From assembly GCF_016745275.1 (NCBI RefSeq), contig NZ_JADOEP010000003.1, positions 62,001 to 126,000 of the forward strand: 64,000 nucleotides of DNA, read 5' to 3'. The notes below the pieces were generated by a model. That model made no database searches and was not told where the DNA came from. It was given only the letters and a program-made list of their open reading frames with translations. This DNA comes from Enterococcus sp. BWB1-3. Its GTDB lineage: Bacteria > Bacillota > Bacilli > Lactobacillales > Enterococcaceae. Positions 1 to 8,578 of this stretch are shown here, in pieces. The stretch's first letter is position 1. Every line of letters starts with the position of its first letter. The position numbers and the translations under genes were made by a program.

Positions 1-288
1 CAATAACATTGGTAAATTTACTCCAGTAACCAATTGAAAATTATATCCCTCTAATAAAAATTCCGCAAAAAGATTTGCGACGCTGCCGCCAAACATATCC
101 GCTAAAACAATTAACGGTTCCTCCTCTATCCCTTTTAAATATTGTTTTACTTCCTGAGAAGCATCTTCAGAAGATTTCGACTTTGTCATGCAGAAATAAT
201 CAATCGTTATATCTTCCCCGATAATTAGTTGGACACTGTCAATGATTCCTTTTGAAAACTCACCATGTGTCGCAATTAAATATTTCAA
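1..288 (-). CDS. Mannose-class PTS EIIA domain protein (partial, runs off left edge)
   Basis: The readable N-terminal 96 residues begin MKYLIATHGEFSKG and include the phosphorylatable His of 'ATHG' and the 'LADMFGGSVANLF' segment, both typical of the EIIA component of mannose/fructose (Man/Lev) family phosphotransferase systems. EIIA accepts phosphate from HPr and passes it to EIIB. The chosen start is a TTG at 286-288 behind a GGAGGG ribosome-binding site; the reading frame has no better ATG. The gene follows the LevR-like activator gene by 56 nt and a sigma-54 promoter fills that gap, so it is probably the first gene of the PTS operon that activator controls. The C-terminus lies outside the window. 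Confidence 0.85.
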   Translation of the reverse strand, partial: MKYLIATHGEFSKGIIDSVQLIIGEDITIDYFCMTKSKSSEDASQEVKQYLKGIEEEPLIVLADMFGGSVANLFAEFLLEGYNFQLVTGVNLPMLL

Positions 289-314
289 GTAAATCCCTCC
301 TTCACTTCTATTAC

Positions 315-346
315 AAAGCAAAAAGCGTGCCATTAGTTGGCACGCT
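315..346 (-). terminator. Rho-independent terminator of the LevR-like gene
   Basis: Perfect 9-bp stem (AGCGTGCCA / TGGCACGCT) with a 5-nt loop, followed on the minus strand by TTTTGCTTT. It begins at the stop codon of the activator gene. The descending arm and T-run double as the sigma-54 promoter. Confidence 0.75.
317..332 (-). promoter_or_regulatory. Sigma-54 (-24/-12) promoter for the PTS operon
   Basis: Read on the minus strand the site is TGGCAC-N5-TTGCT, with exactly 10 bp between the invariant GG and GC, matching the RpoN consensus. It lies about 30 nt upstream of the EIIA start and directly downstream of a gene for a GAFTGA-containing sigma-54 activator. It overlaps the right arm and T-run of that gene's terminator. 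Confidence 0.75.
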
Positions 347-3077
347 ACGGATTATAAAGGATATTGTGTATATATCCGATCTCTGTGAGAGGAACTGTCA
401 CACTATATATCTTCTCCAGCACACTAAACACTTCCTGAATCACTTGAATTTCCTTTTGATGCTCATAAGAGAATTTCTCCAAATCAGGAAAGTCCATAAT
501 TTCAGAATGACGAATCAAACGTTCCACCATACAACTAATATGCACGTACATAGCAACTTTGCGAGCATTGGACAATTCCAAAAACAAGCGCGTTTCCAGT
601 TGTCTAATACAGCCTTCCACGAGTTCCAGAGTTTTCTTAGTATCCAGAATAGTCAAATAATCAATCACTCGAATTAAAGAGAAGTTTTTCACCAGACGAT
701 TATTAATTTCTAGAATATCTTCCTCAGCCAAGGTCCGTTGGAAAATTTCTGCGATTTCACTAGAAACTTCACCGGAAATAATGGTCTCTAGAAAGACAAA
801 ATTTGCTTTTGGTACTTGTGGATCATCAGTGCCTATAATTGCTAAAATCTCATACTTGGCAATTACAGCCGAACTGATACCGTTCTCCTTAAGCTCATGA
901 AATTCAGTTGGGATAATTTCAATATCCACTATACCCTTTAAACAGTCATACAATAGCTTTTGAATTTGCACAGCTGTCCCAATTCCAGTAAAACAGGTAG
1001 TAATAATCGCTTTCTGTTTACTGCGTTGCGGTTGAAAGAGCTGAACGTTCGGTGCAGCAACCTCTTTCATCCGATCTGCAATCTCCGACAGCTCCTTGCC
1101 TTGCTGAATTAGATTGCCGATTTCCAAAGCCAGCAAGGTTCCCAGCTGATCAATAAACAGAATCGGAATTTCAATATCTTGCTTCAACTGATCATAAATC
1201 ATGTTCAAAGAACCCATATCAATTAAAATTATTAATCCACGATTAACCAAATTTTCTTCTATGTATAAACGAACTTTTTCACTAATGTCACTCAAGGCAG
1301 CCTCAATCGGCATGTCAATGGAAGAAAATGTTGCATTACCCAGCATTCGATTGCAAACATTGGCAATACTACTAGCAGTCGCATATCCGTGAGCCAAAAT
1401 AAGGGCATTCAAATCAGCTTGTTGTTCGGCTTGTTCTAGAGTTGATAAGAAAAGGACAAACATACAATGATCTACCTCATTAAAAGTTAAATCGAGCCTC
1501 TTATCTACTTCTGGTAATAGTTTATTTATTGCACCTCTCTCTAATTGATAGTTCTCAGTAACCAATTGTTTTAAACCCTCAGGTAAAGTTAACTGATCTG
1601 TTTCTCCCTTTAATACATACCGATAAATATAATGAGAGAAAAACAGTACAAAATTTCCGTCATAGCGAAATTTTGTTTGGTAATCTAGTTCCCTAAAAAT
1701 CTCTTGCATTGTCGTTGAAATGAATTTTTCCAATGACATATGGCTAGCATAGTTATCCTGGTACACTAGCTCATCCATAAACTGTGTCACCTGTTGTGAC
1801 CATTGTTTTTTCAATTCATAAAAAGTTTCTTCACCAGTATCATAACGTTCATATAGCAGTACCACTTGAGAAATAAAACTGGTCAGTTCTTTAGCTCGAC
1901 TGGAAACCGACCTCCTTTCATGAGAACCGGAAAAAATAAGATTAGATCCTTCAAAGGTCGACCATTGCTCTTGTTTGGTATTACGAGCATAGATTTTTTG
2001 AGGTAAGTCCCGAAACTGAATTTTCACCTGAGTCTGTTCATTACGAGCAATGGCACTACCACAGGAGTATTTGATCGTATTCTCAATTTCTCCAATATTT
2101 CCTTCATAGTGTGTCTGCATTAAAATATTCATTACTCGTGGTGTAACCTCAATCGGTTGGTTCAGCTTGCGACTTTCTTTATCAAATAAGTACTCAAGCA
2201 TTTGACGTTTTTCCATAACTCCCCGTTCCTCCATATTTGGAACGTATATATGAATCGGAATTCTTCTTAAAAACGTTTGCAAAAATCCCTGTAATTTTTC
2301 TGTCGTTGCAAACGCTAAACGCACCTTAGCTTTATACGGTTTTATGTCACCAATTCGTGTAAACCTTCCTTTATCCATAAAAGTAAAAAGCTTCTCTTGT
2401 CCTTCAGCATTTAAACGATGGACTTCATCTAAAAAAAGTAATCCTTGATCGGCTTCCTCCAACAATCCAGTATGATTCTCATAAGCTCCGGTAAAAGCTC
2501 CTTTTGTGTAACCAAATAAAAATCCCGACAATAATTCTGGATTATTGTAATATTGTGCACAGTTCAACACTTTAAAAGGAGCATCAAATGGTAGTATGCC
2601 AGCTTTAATCATATATTCATACATTACTTGTACAAAATAGCTTTTCCCAACTCCCGTATCTCCTGCCAGCATGATTGGCAATCCATTCTCGGGATAATAG
2701 ACAGCTGTTCGTAATTGTTCCAATGCTTCAGATAAGCTTTTATCCCAACCAATCATTTGTTCAAAAACTCGTTCAGCTGGCACCTTTTTTATCAATTCGG
2801 CGATTTCCTGCACTCGTTCATATTCCTTATTCAAATTTAATTTAAAGTGCTGCTCAAATATCTCTTTGGCTAAAAATAAAACCGGCCTTGTATTCACTTT
2901 AACCAACAACCCATTTTCAACAAGTCGGTTAGCTGCTCGGCTGGCTTGTGTTCTGCTTACCTTCAACAATTTCTCAATCTCAGGTGTGTCAAAGAAAAAT
3001 CGGTCTAACTGGTCTAATTGCAGATTCGTACACTTTGCATTTGCTAGTTCTAGAATTGCTTCTTCCAATGTTGACAT
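345..3077 (-). CDS. LevR/MptR-like sigma-54-dependent PTS regulator
   Basis: A transcription activator of about 910 aa for a mannose-class PTS operon. In order it shows an N-terminal winged-helix region, an AAA+ domain with Walker A GDTGVGKS (about residues 140-147) and the sigma-54 contact motif GAFTGA, a PRD-like region around 'DYQTKFRYDGNFVLFFSH', an EIIA-Man-like domain ('LILAHGYATASSIANVCNRML'), an EIIB-like segment ('IITTCFTGIG') and a C-terminal PRD. PRDs and PTS domains in this family are phosphorylated by HPr and EII proteins so that activity follows sugar supply. The start at 3077 was chosen because GAGGTG lies 6 nt upstream of that ATG; an in-frame ATG 20 codons earlier lacks a good RBS. 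It sits directly upstream of its probable target, the EIIA gene. Confidence 0.85.
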   Translation of the reverse strand: MSTLEEAILELANAKCTNLQLDQLDRFFFDTPEIEKLLKVSRTQASRAANRLVENGLLVKVNTRPVLFLAKEIFEQHFKLNLNKEYERVQEIAELIKKVPAERVFEQMIGWDKSLSEALEQLRTAVYYPENGLPIMLAGDTGVGKSYFVQVMYEYMIKAGILPFDAPFKVLNCAQYYNNPELLSGFLFGYTKGAFTGAYENHTGLLEEADQGLLFLDEVHRLNAEGQEKLFTFMDKGRFTRIGDIKPYKAKVRLAFATTEKLQGFLQTFLRRIPIHIYVPNMEERGVMEKRQMLEYLFDKESRKLNQPIEVTPRVMNILMQTHYEGNIGEIENTIKYSCGSAIARNEQTQVKIQFRDLPQKIYARNTKQEQWSTFEGSNLIFSGSHERRSVSSRAKELTSFISQVVLLYERYDTGEETFYELKKQWSQQVTQFMDELVYQDNYASHMSLEKFISTTMQEIFRELDYQTKFRYDGNFVLFFSHYIYRYVLKGETDQLTLPEGLKQLVTENYQLERGAINKLLPEVDKRLDLTFNEVDHCMFVLFLSTLEQAEQQADLNALILAHGYATASSIANVCNRMLGNATFSSIDMPIEAALSDISEKVRLYIEENLVNRGLIILIDMGSLNMIYDQLKQDIEIPILFIDQLGTLLALEIGNLIQQGKELSEIADRMKEVAAPNVQLFQPQRSKQKAIITTCFTGIGTAVQIQKLLYDCLKGIVDIEIIPTEFHELKENGISSAVIAKYEILAIIGTDDPQVPKANFVFLETIISGEVSSEIAEIFQRTLAEEDILEINNRLVKNFSLIRVIDYLTILDTKKTLELVEGCIRQLETRLFLELSNARKVAMYVHISCMVERLIRHSEIMDFPDLEKFSYEHQKEIQVIQEVFSVLEKIYSVTVPLTEIGYIHNILYNP

Positions 3078-3178
3078 TTTTATCACCTCTGTATCCATTT
3101 TAGTGAAATCTGGAGCGAAAAATAATCTGTTGTTCACTTAGAAATCCGATCGTTTGCCTATTTTATTTACGACTATAG

Positions 3179-3316
3179 TTAATCATGATCCGTTCTTGCC
3201 GCAGGAATTTCTCGATACAAAGACATAGCTTCATTATTTGCCAATTCCTCAGCTAGTCCTTTAGTACCCTTTCTTTTTTCAAAATCCAATTGAATCTCTT
3301 CCAGTGTTCATTCCAT
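3179..3316 (-). pseudogene. Small ORF with in-frame TGA at codon 3
   Basis: Ten bases after the stop of the 149-aa gene the minus strand reads ATG GAA TGA, then 42 open codons (TLEEIQLDFEKRKGTKG...) to a TAA. A single TGG-to-TGA change would explain it. The charged, helical product and its position suggest it was the second gene of a two-gene unit with the HTH protein upstream. I do not recognise the family. Confidence 0.3.
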
Positions 3317-3326
3317 TCTCTCACCC

Positions 3327-3776
3327 TTATGTTTTCTTTTTGTAGTAAACCATTAGTCCCCCTGGAATCTTCACACCGTAATTTTTCTTCTGTTGATCTA
3401 AATAATTCCAATGAATAGTCTCAGCTGCACTGCTTGCTTGAACCTTTGAAATAGCAATCTTCTTCATTAGCTCCTCAGCCTCTCTTTCAGAAGAACAAGC
3501 ATGTTCATCAATAATATTAGTTCCATGCTGCACAATAACTATCCATAGAGCTCTATTTGCTTCTTCTTCAGTTTTACTAGTCAGATACTCCATACCTTGT
3601 CTAGTAATAACATATGTACCTCTATCTTTTTTTTCTGATTTCAACAGATCAACAGTTCCAACAAGAAATTTTTTTGGATACTTATTGTACTGCTGCTGCA
3701 CATAGCTCCTTTCTTTCCCCCATCGTTCACTGGCTTGGCTAAAGGTCATTAGACCCAGTTCTCGAATATCTTGCAT
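3327..3776 (-). CDS. HTH-like protein of unknown function
   Basis: 149 aa. The N-terminal half ('LMTFSQASERWGKERSYVQQQYNKYPKKF...', then 'YVITRQGMEYL') has the pattern of a small Firmicute family in which a helix-turn-helix reads as F-x-x-A-x-x-x-W-G followed by a V-T-R-x-x-M strand. The C-terminal half contains 'HGTNIIDEHACSSEREAEELMKKI' and is not recognised. A promoter with two perfect 11-bp direct repeats lies just upstream, which would fit autoregulation. A broken small ORF follows. It could be one half of a toxin-antitoxin or restriction-related pair; that is inference only. Confidence 0.55.
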   Translation of the reverse strand: MQDIRELGLMTFSQASERWGKERSYVQQQYNKYPKKFLVGTVDLLKSEKKDRGTYVITRQGMEYLTSKTEEEANRALWIVIVQHGTNIIDEHACSSEREAEELMKKIAISKVQASSAAETIHWNYLDQQKKNYGVKIPGGLMVYYKKKT

Positions 3777-3799
3777 CCCTAACTCCGTTCTGACGTTTC

Positions 3800-3851
3800 A
3801 TACATCTTTTGTTGTAAGACTATATTATACATCTTTTGAAGTATAGAGCAA
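3800..3851 (-). promoter_or_regulatory. Promoter with two 11-bp direct repeats (candidate operator)
   Basis: On the minus strand: -35 TTGCTC (3846-3851), 16-bp spacer, -10 TATAAT (3824-3829). AAAAGATGTAT occurs twice (complement of 3827-3837 and 3800-3810), 27 bp apart; the first copy overlaps the -10. It drives the HTH gene starting at 3776. Confidence 0.55.
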
Positions 3852-3958
3852 TAGATTTTATTCATTTATGGTATACCTTGTGCTGGCACTCCATGATGCT
3901 TGCGATATAATGTTTTCATTGTAAATAATACGTATAAAATAAATATGTAAAAGTTTAG

Positions 3959-4561
3959 GTGAATAAAATGAAAGTTGGCTATATTCGAGTTTCAACCATA
4001 AAACAGAATTTGGATCGACAATTAAAACAGATGTCAGACGAAAAAGTAGATAAACTATTTGAAAAGAAAATTAGCGGTAAAGATACTAATCGAACAGAGT
4101 TTCAAAAAATGCTTAAGTTTATTAGACAAGATGATATTCTAGTTGTTACCTCCATAGATTGATTGGGAAGATACTATGATGACATCAAAGCAACCGTTTC
4201 AGAATTACGTTCTAAGAGTGTAAAAATAAAAATTTTAACTGCTCCATTCCTTAATTTTGATACAGGGAATAACCTATTAGATAAGGCAATATTTGACATG
4301 TTTCTTTCTCTGTTAAGCTATATTTCTCAAAATGAACATGAAAAAATTGAGGAAAGATAAAAAGAAGGTATTGAACTCGCAAAAAAGCAAGGAATTTACA
4401 AGGGGCGTCCTGCTGAATACACTCCCGACTCAAAAGATCCACAAAAACGGCTTGTGTACCAGACTGTCTGTCAGCTATTGATACAGGATTCTTCTATCAC
4501 TGAAATATCAAAACAAACAGGCATTTCCAGACCAACTATTTATAAAATGAAATCAGTCTAA
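3959..4561 (+). pseudogene. Serine recombinase (resolvase/invertase family), broken by two stops
   Basis: A 200-codon frame with the resolvase N-terminus 'KVGYIRVSTIKQNLDRQL' (catalytic Ser in RVST), the 'LFEKKISGKD' segment, and a C-terminal helix-turn-helix 'ITEISKQTGISRPTIYK'. A TGA at 4160-4162 falls where family members read 'SIDRLGR', and a TAA at 4358-4360 sits after 'KIEER'. Both are one-base changes from sense codons. Plasmid- and transposon-borne resolvases of this type are common in enterococci. Beginning at GTG 3959 or ATG 3968. The gene is almost certainly inactive. Confidence 0.85.
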
Positions 4562-4616
4562 TCTAGTCTCAAGCTAGTTTAATTGACTTTCATTCCTATA
4601 TCTACACACCAAATAA

Positions 4617-4644
4617 GCACCTAAATATACATGTATTTAGGTGC
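4617..4644. promoter_or_regulatory. 28-bp palindrome upstream of abiE
   Basis: Eleven-base arms GCACCTAAATA / TATTTAGGTGC around a 6-bp centre. It could be the terminator of the resolvase remnant, but it touches the -35 of the abiE promoter and AbiEi antitoxins are known to repress their own promoter through inverted repeats, so an operator role is equally plausible. Confidence 0.5.
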
Positions 4645-4673
4645 TTTAAAAACATTCTATTCACTGATATAAT
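4645..4673 (+). promoter_or_regulatory. Candidate abiE promoter
   Basis: -10 TATAAT at 4668-4673, 17-bp spacer, weak -35 TTTAAA at 4645-4650, about 45 nt upstream of the abiEi start. Confidence 0.45.
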
Positions 4674-4719
4674 AACATTTATAGAGACTTCATATATTTA
4701 AACAAGGGGAGGAATAAAA

Positions 4720-5325
4720 TTGGTTACAAATGTAGAAAAAATAAGAAATAAAATCAAGCGTGCACCAAAAGGAACCTTATTTATTTTGGCAGATTTTTCT
4801 CATCTAAATATTCCATATAATACCTTGAAAGATACAATTCGTAAATTTGTAAAAAAACGCGAGCTTATTAAAGTTTTTCAAGGAATTTACAAAAAACCGA
4901 ATTTTAATAAGCTGCTACAAAGAGAAGTTCCAGCGTCACCACATGAAATTGCTGTAGCATATGCCCGAAAAAATGGATGGAAAATCATTCCATCTAGAGA
5001 TATAGCTTTAAATCGATTAGGTTTAACTACTCAAGTGCCAAATGCTTACGAGTACAAAAGCAGCGGTCCTACTCGCAGTATCGTATTAAATAATGACCAG
5101 ATAGTTAAATTCAAAGCAGGATTGGCAAGAGAAATTGATATAGATAGTACATCGGCTTTAGTGATCGAGGCATTCAAAGCACTAGGCGAAAATAATGTCA
5201 CAAAGAACGATTTGAAAACTATAAAAAGTAAGTTATCAGGAAAGCAACTAAAACAATTAAAGAAGGATAGTACATTATCTAGAATTTGGATTAAAGACTT
5301 AATTATTCGTATGGAGAAAATGTAA
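4720..5325 (+). CDS. abiEi: AbiEi family antitoxin
   Basis: 201 aa. The first part is a winged-helix ('ADFSHLNIPYNTLKDTIRKFVKKRELIKVFQGIYKKP'), the DNA-binding end of AbiEi, followed by the C-terminal antitoxin region ('NGWKIIPSRDIALNRLGLTTQ'). AbiEi represses its operon and neutralises the nucleotidyltransferase AbiEii in a type IV toxin-antitoxin system that also gives abortive phage infection. TTG start behind a GGGGAGG ribosome-binding site. The toxin gene follows after 2 nt, the usual coupled arrangement. It sits among resolvase and bacteriocin remnants in an accessory region. Confidence 0.85.
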   Translation: MVTNVEKIRNKIKRAPKGTLFILADFSHLNIPYNTLKDTIRKFVKKRELIKVFQGIYKKPNFNKLLQREVPASPHEIAVAYARKNGWKIIPSRDIALNRLGLTTQVPNAYEYKSSGPTRSIVLNNDQIVKFKAGLAREIDIDSTSALVIEAFKALGENNVTKNDLKTIKSKLSGKQLKQLKKDSTLSRIWIKDLIIRMEKM

Positions 5326-5327
5326 TT

Positions 5328-6227
5328 ATGCTAGAATTTTTAAAAATGAAGGACGCAGACAAAAAGGATATTTATCGAGTTGTTTCAGAGGACTTAGGGA
5401 TGAATGAAGCAATTCTCGAAAAGGACTATTGGGTTGTTTTAATGTTGGATATCTTATTTACTAAATCCAAATTCAAGCATTCTTTTGCATTTAAAGGCGG
5501 AACATCTTTATCCAAAGCATATCATCAAATTCAGCGATTTTCAGAAGATATCGATTTGATTTTGGATTGGCAGATTTTAGGATATGGAATGGATGAGCCT
5601 TGGATAGCAAGAAGCAAAAACCAACAGCGTAAGTTTAATGACGAAGCAAATGAACGAGCTGCCAGATGGATCGAAACAGAATTAGTCCCTGAATTAAATG
5701 CGAATTTAATAGATTTAGGTATTGAAAATATCACGTTAGCTATCTCACCTACTGATATAGCAGATAAAGAAATTTCGGCATATATTGTTGATGCATTTCC
5801 ACAATTATTTGATATCAAAAGTGTAACTGTTCCTACCGTAGAAGCCAAAAGAACTTTTTGGGAAAAGGCTACAATTTTGCATAAGGAAGCTTACCGGATG
5901 AACACCCAAACACCAACTAGATACTCTAGACACTATTATGACATCTATCAATTAGCACAATCTATTACTAAAGAAGACGCTCTTAATGATCTATCACTAC
6001 TATCTCACGTTATCTCTTTTAAGCAAAAATTTTACGCAGATAATTCTGCACATTACGGAGCTGCTGTGCCTGGCACTTTAAAGCTCCTTCCGAATAATAT
6101 CCAAATGACTGGCTTAATCAACGACTATGATTCTATGAAAAGCATGCTTTTTGGCGAAGTTCCGACATTTGATGTCATTTTGAATGATCTGGAACAACTT
6201 GAAAGCGAAATTAATTCTATCGAATAA
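5328..6227 (+). CDS. abiEii: AbiEii nucleotidyltransferase toxin
   Basis: 299 aa. The DNA polymerase-beta-type nucleotidyltransferase signature is intact: 'FAFKGGTSLSKAYHQIQRFSEDIDLIL' (GG(T/S) plus the two acidic residues of D-x-D around residues 57-83). C-terminal helical region ends near 'NDLEQLESEINSIE'. AbiEii-type toxins transfer nucleotides to RNA targets and stop growth when the antitoxin is lost or after phage infection. Translationally linked to abiEi and followed by a strong terminator. Appears full length and active. Confidence 0.88.
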   Translation: MLEFLKMKDADKKDIYRVVSEDLGMNEAILEKDYWVVLMLDILFTKSKFKHSFAFKGGTSLSKAYHQIQRFSEDIDLILDWQILGYGMDEPWIARSKNQQRKFNDEANERAARWIETELVPELNANLIDLGIENITLAISPTDIADKEISAYIVDAFPQLFDIKSVTVPTVEAKRTFWEKATILHKEAYRMNTQTPTRYSRHYYDIYQLAQSITKEDALNDLSLLSHVISFKQKFYADNSAHYGAAVPGTLKLLPNNIQMTGLINDYDSMKSMLFGEVPTFDVILNDLEQLESEINSIE

Positions 6228-6249
6228 AGTAAACAAATTTAATTGTTGT

Positions 6250-6287
6250 CTCACAGCAAAGCTAAATATGCTGTGAGGCAATTTTTA
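6250..6287 (+). terminator. Terminator of abiE
   Basis: Nine-base stem CTCACAGCA / TGCTGTGAG followed by CAATTTTTATT, 22 nt after the abiEii stop. Confidence 0.75.
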
Positions 6288-6361
6288 TTATCTCTAAAAT
6301 TTCATGTTTATCTCGTTCTGAAAGCAGTGAACAGCCTTGAATTAGAACAGCAATGATCTTT

Positions 6362-6589
6362 TTATTTGTCTAGCTTAATTTTACTATCGACGTTATAAAA
6401 CATAATACTTTTAAAATCATTTAAATTTTGCTTATTCAGATTTGACAAATAGCTCAACATAGGAGAAGTCGTACTTCCAAACATCATTTGAGAATATATG
6501 TGCTTATTATCATTATTTGACAAGTTTACATCATCTTTTGTTAACAGTGTATGGATATTGAAAAAAACTTTTTTCTCAAAATCAATCAT
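6362..6589 (-). pseudogene. Probable N-terminal remnant of llsB (SagB-type dehydrogenase)
   Basis: 75 codons, with the start overlapping the llsX stop by 4 nt. In listeriolysin S loci the gene after llsX is llsB, a flavin-dependent dehydrogenase of roughly 300 aa that oxidises azolines to azoles. Only an N-terminal-sized stub remains ('FFNIHTLLTKDDVNLSNNDNKHIYSQMMFG...'), followed by unrelated DNA leading to abiE. Assignment rests on synteny more than on recognised residues. No llsY, llsD or llsP is present in the window. Confidence 0.5.
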
Positions 6590-6903
6590 TTGTCACCCTC
6601 CTTCCTTTTTCTATTTTTCAAAGCTATAACAACTTCGGTTACGATGGCTAACACCATTGAAAATATAATCCCGATAAACATCATATTACTATTATTTGGT
6701 GTTCCTTTAAATTCGTTCCCCACTTTTTGAATATCAAAAATAGTAAGACCAAAGATGTTTACACTATATTCAGTTAAAGAAGAACCTTTAACATAAGTAT
6801 ATCCAGAGCGAATTGCCATAAAGCAAACGAAAACTCCTAAAATAATTCCTAAAATAATAGATACGATAACACGAGTCGTTGGATTGTTAAACTTCTTTTT
6901 CAT
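6586..6903 (-). CDS. llsX: LlsX-like membrane protein
   Basis: 105 aa from the ATG at 6903, preceded by GGAGGAG; a TTG nine codons earlier is less likely. It has two predicted membrane segments (about residues 12-33, 'VIVSIILGIILGVFVCFMAI', and 75-95, 'MMFIGIIFSMVLAIVTEVVIAL') separated by an extracytoplasmic loop. Position after the ATPase and permease genes matches llsX, a gene of unknown role found in listeriolysin S clusters but not in the streptolysin S cluster. Identified mainly by synteny and size. Confidence 0.6.
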   Translation of the reverse strand: MKKKFNNPTTRVIVSIILGIILGVFVCFMAIRSGYTYVKGSSLTEYSVNIFGLTIFDIQKVGNEFKGTPNNSNMMFIGIIFSMVLAIVTEVVIALKNRKRKEGDK

Positions 6904-6928
6904 TAATGTATCTCCTCCTTTCACCAAT

Positions 6929-7672
6929 TTAATTTTTCTTCTTTTGTGTTACAACAAAAATAGCAATTAGAATACATGTTAAGCCTACTCCTAAAATAGT
7001 ATTCAACACTAAAAAATCTTGAATAAACACTTTTTTTTCAGCCCAAACATTAAAAAAGTCATTCATAACATATTTCATTGGGATAAATTTTCCAATTGAT
7101 TGAAATGACGTTGGAAGATCTGAAAACGAAGAAAACGCACCTGTAAAAATATAAGAACTAAATAACAAGACCATACCTATTGGCATCAATATCCTCGTGT
7201 TTTTTACCAGCAGTGCAATTATTGCTCCAAAAATAAGTAAAACAAAGTTACAGTATAAACATTGTACGATATACGACAAGAAATAACCGATGCTTGGAAT
7301 ATGCAATCCATACATAAAAAAACCAAATAAAATATTGACGACAACGCTCAACAAAGTTAATAACGCGTAAGAGAAAACATCTGAAACAATCATATTGTGT
7401 GTGCTTAATCCAAAATACTCCAGACGTTTATAACTTTGATTTTGAATACTCTCACCTAACCATATAGGAAAACTAATCAGAGAGATTGGCATCATTCCCA
7501 TACCTGTACTGATTAAAAAATATTTATCCACAAAATGAAACCCATTACCTATATCAAAATTCCCATATGATGTAACCATCGCAAACATCATAATTAACGG
7601 AAACAATAATGAAAAAAAGATGGATACTGGAATACGAAATTGTAACTTAATACTCGTCCCTAAATACCTCAT
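6929..7672 (-). CDS. llsH: LlsH-like ABC-2 transporter permease
   Basis: 247 aa with about six hydrophobic segments in the ABC-2 permease pattern, starting 'MRYLGTSIKLQFRIPVSIFFSLLFPLIMMFAM' and containing 'FPIWLGESIQNQSYKRLEYFGLSTHNMIVSDVF'. Together with the ATPase gene it should form the exporter for the modified peptide. Its ATG overlaps the stop of the ATPase gene by one base, so the two are translationally coupled. Confidence 0.75.
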   Translation of the reverse strand: MRYLGTSIKLQFRIPVSIFFSLLFPLIMMFAMVTSYGNFDIGNGFHFVDKYFLISTGMGMMPISLISFPIWLGESIQNQSYKRLEYFGLSTHNMIVSDVFSYALLTLLSVVVNILFGFFMYGLHIPSIGYFLSYIVQCLYCNFVLLIFGAIIALLVKNTRILMPIGMVLLFSSYIFTGAFSSFSDLPTSFQSIGKFIPMKYVMNDFFNVWAEKKVFIQDFLVLNTILGVGLTCILIAIFVVTQKKKN

Positions 7673-8562
7673 TATTTTCTCACCTCCGTAATTAATTTGC
7701 TTGTAGTTTCAGTCATTGAATAGGCGACTAAATAAGTTGTGTATATACTTTGTTTAATGACAGTGTAACTTATGCTGTTCTCTTCAAAAGTTTTTTCTAT
7801 ATCTATTTGAAGGTCAGGACTTGAACAAATAAATGCTTCACCATCTCCAGTATCAGTGTGATCTACACTTTTAATAGTGGTTTCTTTCAATTTTGAAAAT
7901 TCATTATAATCAATTTTCACGATAGAATAATGTGCGAATTTTGAGAAAAAATCTACAACTGATCCAAAAAAAATTAGCTGTCCTTGTTTTAGCATAAGAA
8001 TTTTTGTCGCCCAATTTTCAATTTCGTCAAAATAATGTGTTACATTTATAACTGTTCGATTAATTACTTTTCTCTTCATCATAGCTAATAATGAAAGTCT
8101 TTTTTTATAATCTAAGCCTGATGTAAGCTCATCAAAAAAATAGATTGACTTGTTACTTTCCAACACTAGGCTTAGTGTCAGTCGTTGTCTTTCTCCACCG
8201 GAAAGATCTTTAATATACTTTTTCTTCAAGTCCTCCAACTCATAATTTTCTAAAAAATGAGATAATTCCTCTTTTTTAAAAGGTAGAACAAGCTTTATTA
8301 GTTCATTAACTTTTAGTAAATCATTATAAGAGTTTTCTTGAAAAACAATTCCACAACTTAGTTTGTCAAAGTTTTTTACTATCTTTCCCTCAAAATTAAT
8401 TTCTCCTAAAATAGCATTGATTAGCGTTGTTTTTCCAGCACCGTTTTCCCCTAAAACTACTACTTTATCTTTAGGTAGAATTGCTATTTCTTGATCTATA
8501 TCCAATATTACTTTGTTGCTCTTTTCTATTTTCAATTTGTTTATCGTTAAAATAGAATCCAT
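7672..8562 (-). CDS. llsG: LlsG-like ABC transporter ATP-binding protein
   Basis: 296 aa from ATG 8562, preceded by AGGTGGTG. A longer frame reaching back to 8739 only reads through the precursor gene in another frame and is not used. Walker A GENGAGKT, signature LSGGERQR, Walker B 'IYFFDELTSGLD', and an H-loop 'NVTHYF' are all present, so the ATPase looks functional. It powers peptide export and, in related loci, can contribute to self-protection. It lies 16 nt after the llsA stop, in the same order as in listeriolysin S clusters. Confidence 0.82.
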   Translation of the reverse strand: MDSILTINKLKIEKSNKVILDIDQEIAILPKDKVVVLGENGAGKTTLINAILGEINFEGKIVKNFDKLSCGIVFQENSYNDLLKVNELIKLVLPFKKEELSHFLENYELEDLKKKYIKDLSGGERQRLTLSLVLESNKSIYFFDELTSGLDYKKRLSLLAMMKRKVINRTVINVTHYFDEIENWATKILMLKQGQLIFFGSVVDFFSKFAHYSIVKIDYNEFSKLKETTIKSVDHTDTGDGEAFICSSPDLQIDIEKTFEENSISYTVIKQSIYTTYLVAYSMTETTSKLITEVRK

Positions 8563-8578
8563 TTGTATACACCACCTA

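Noticed and set aside
252..677. 141-codon plus-strand frame opposite the LevR-like gene
   Set aside because: Antisense to the conserved C-terminal PRD; Phe/His-rich and without an RBS.
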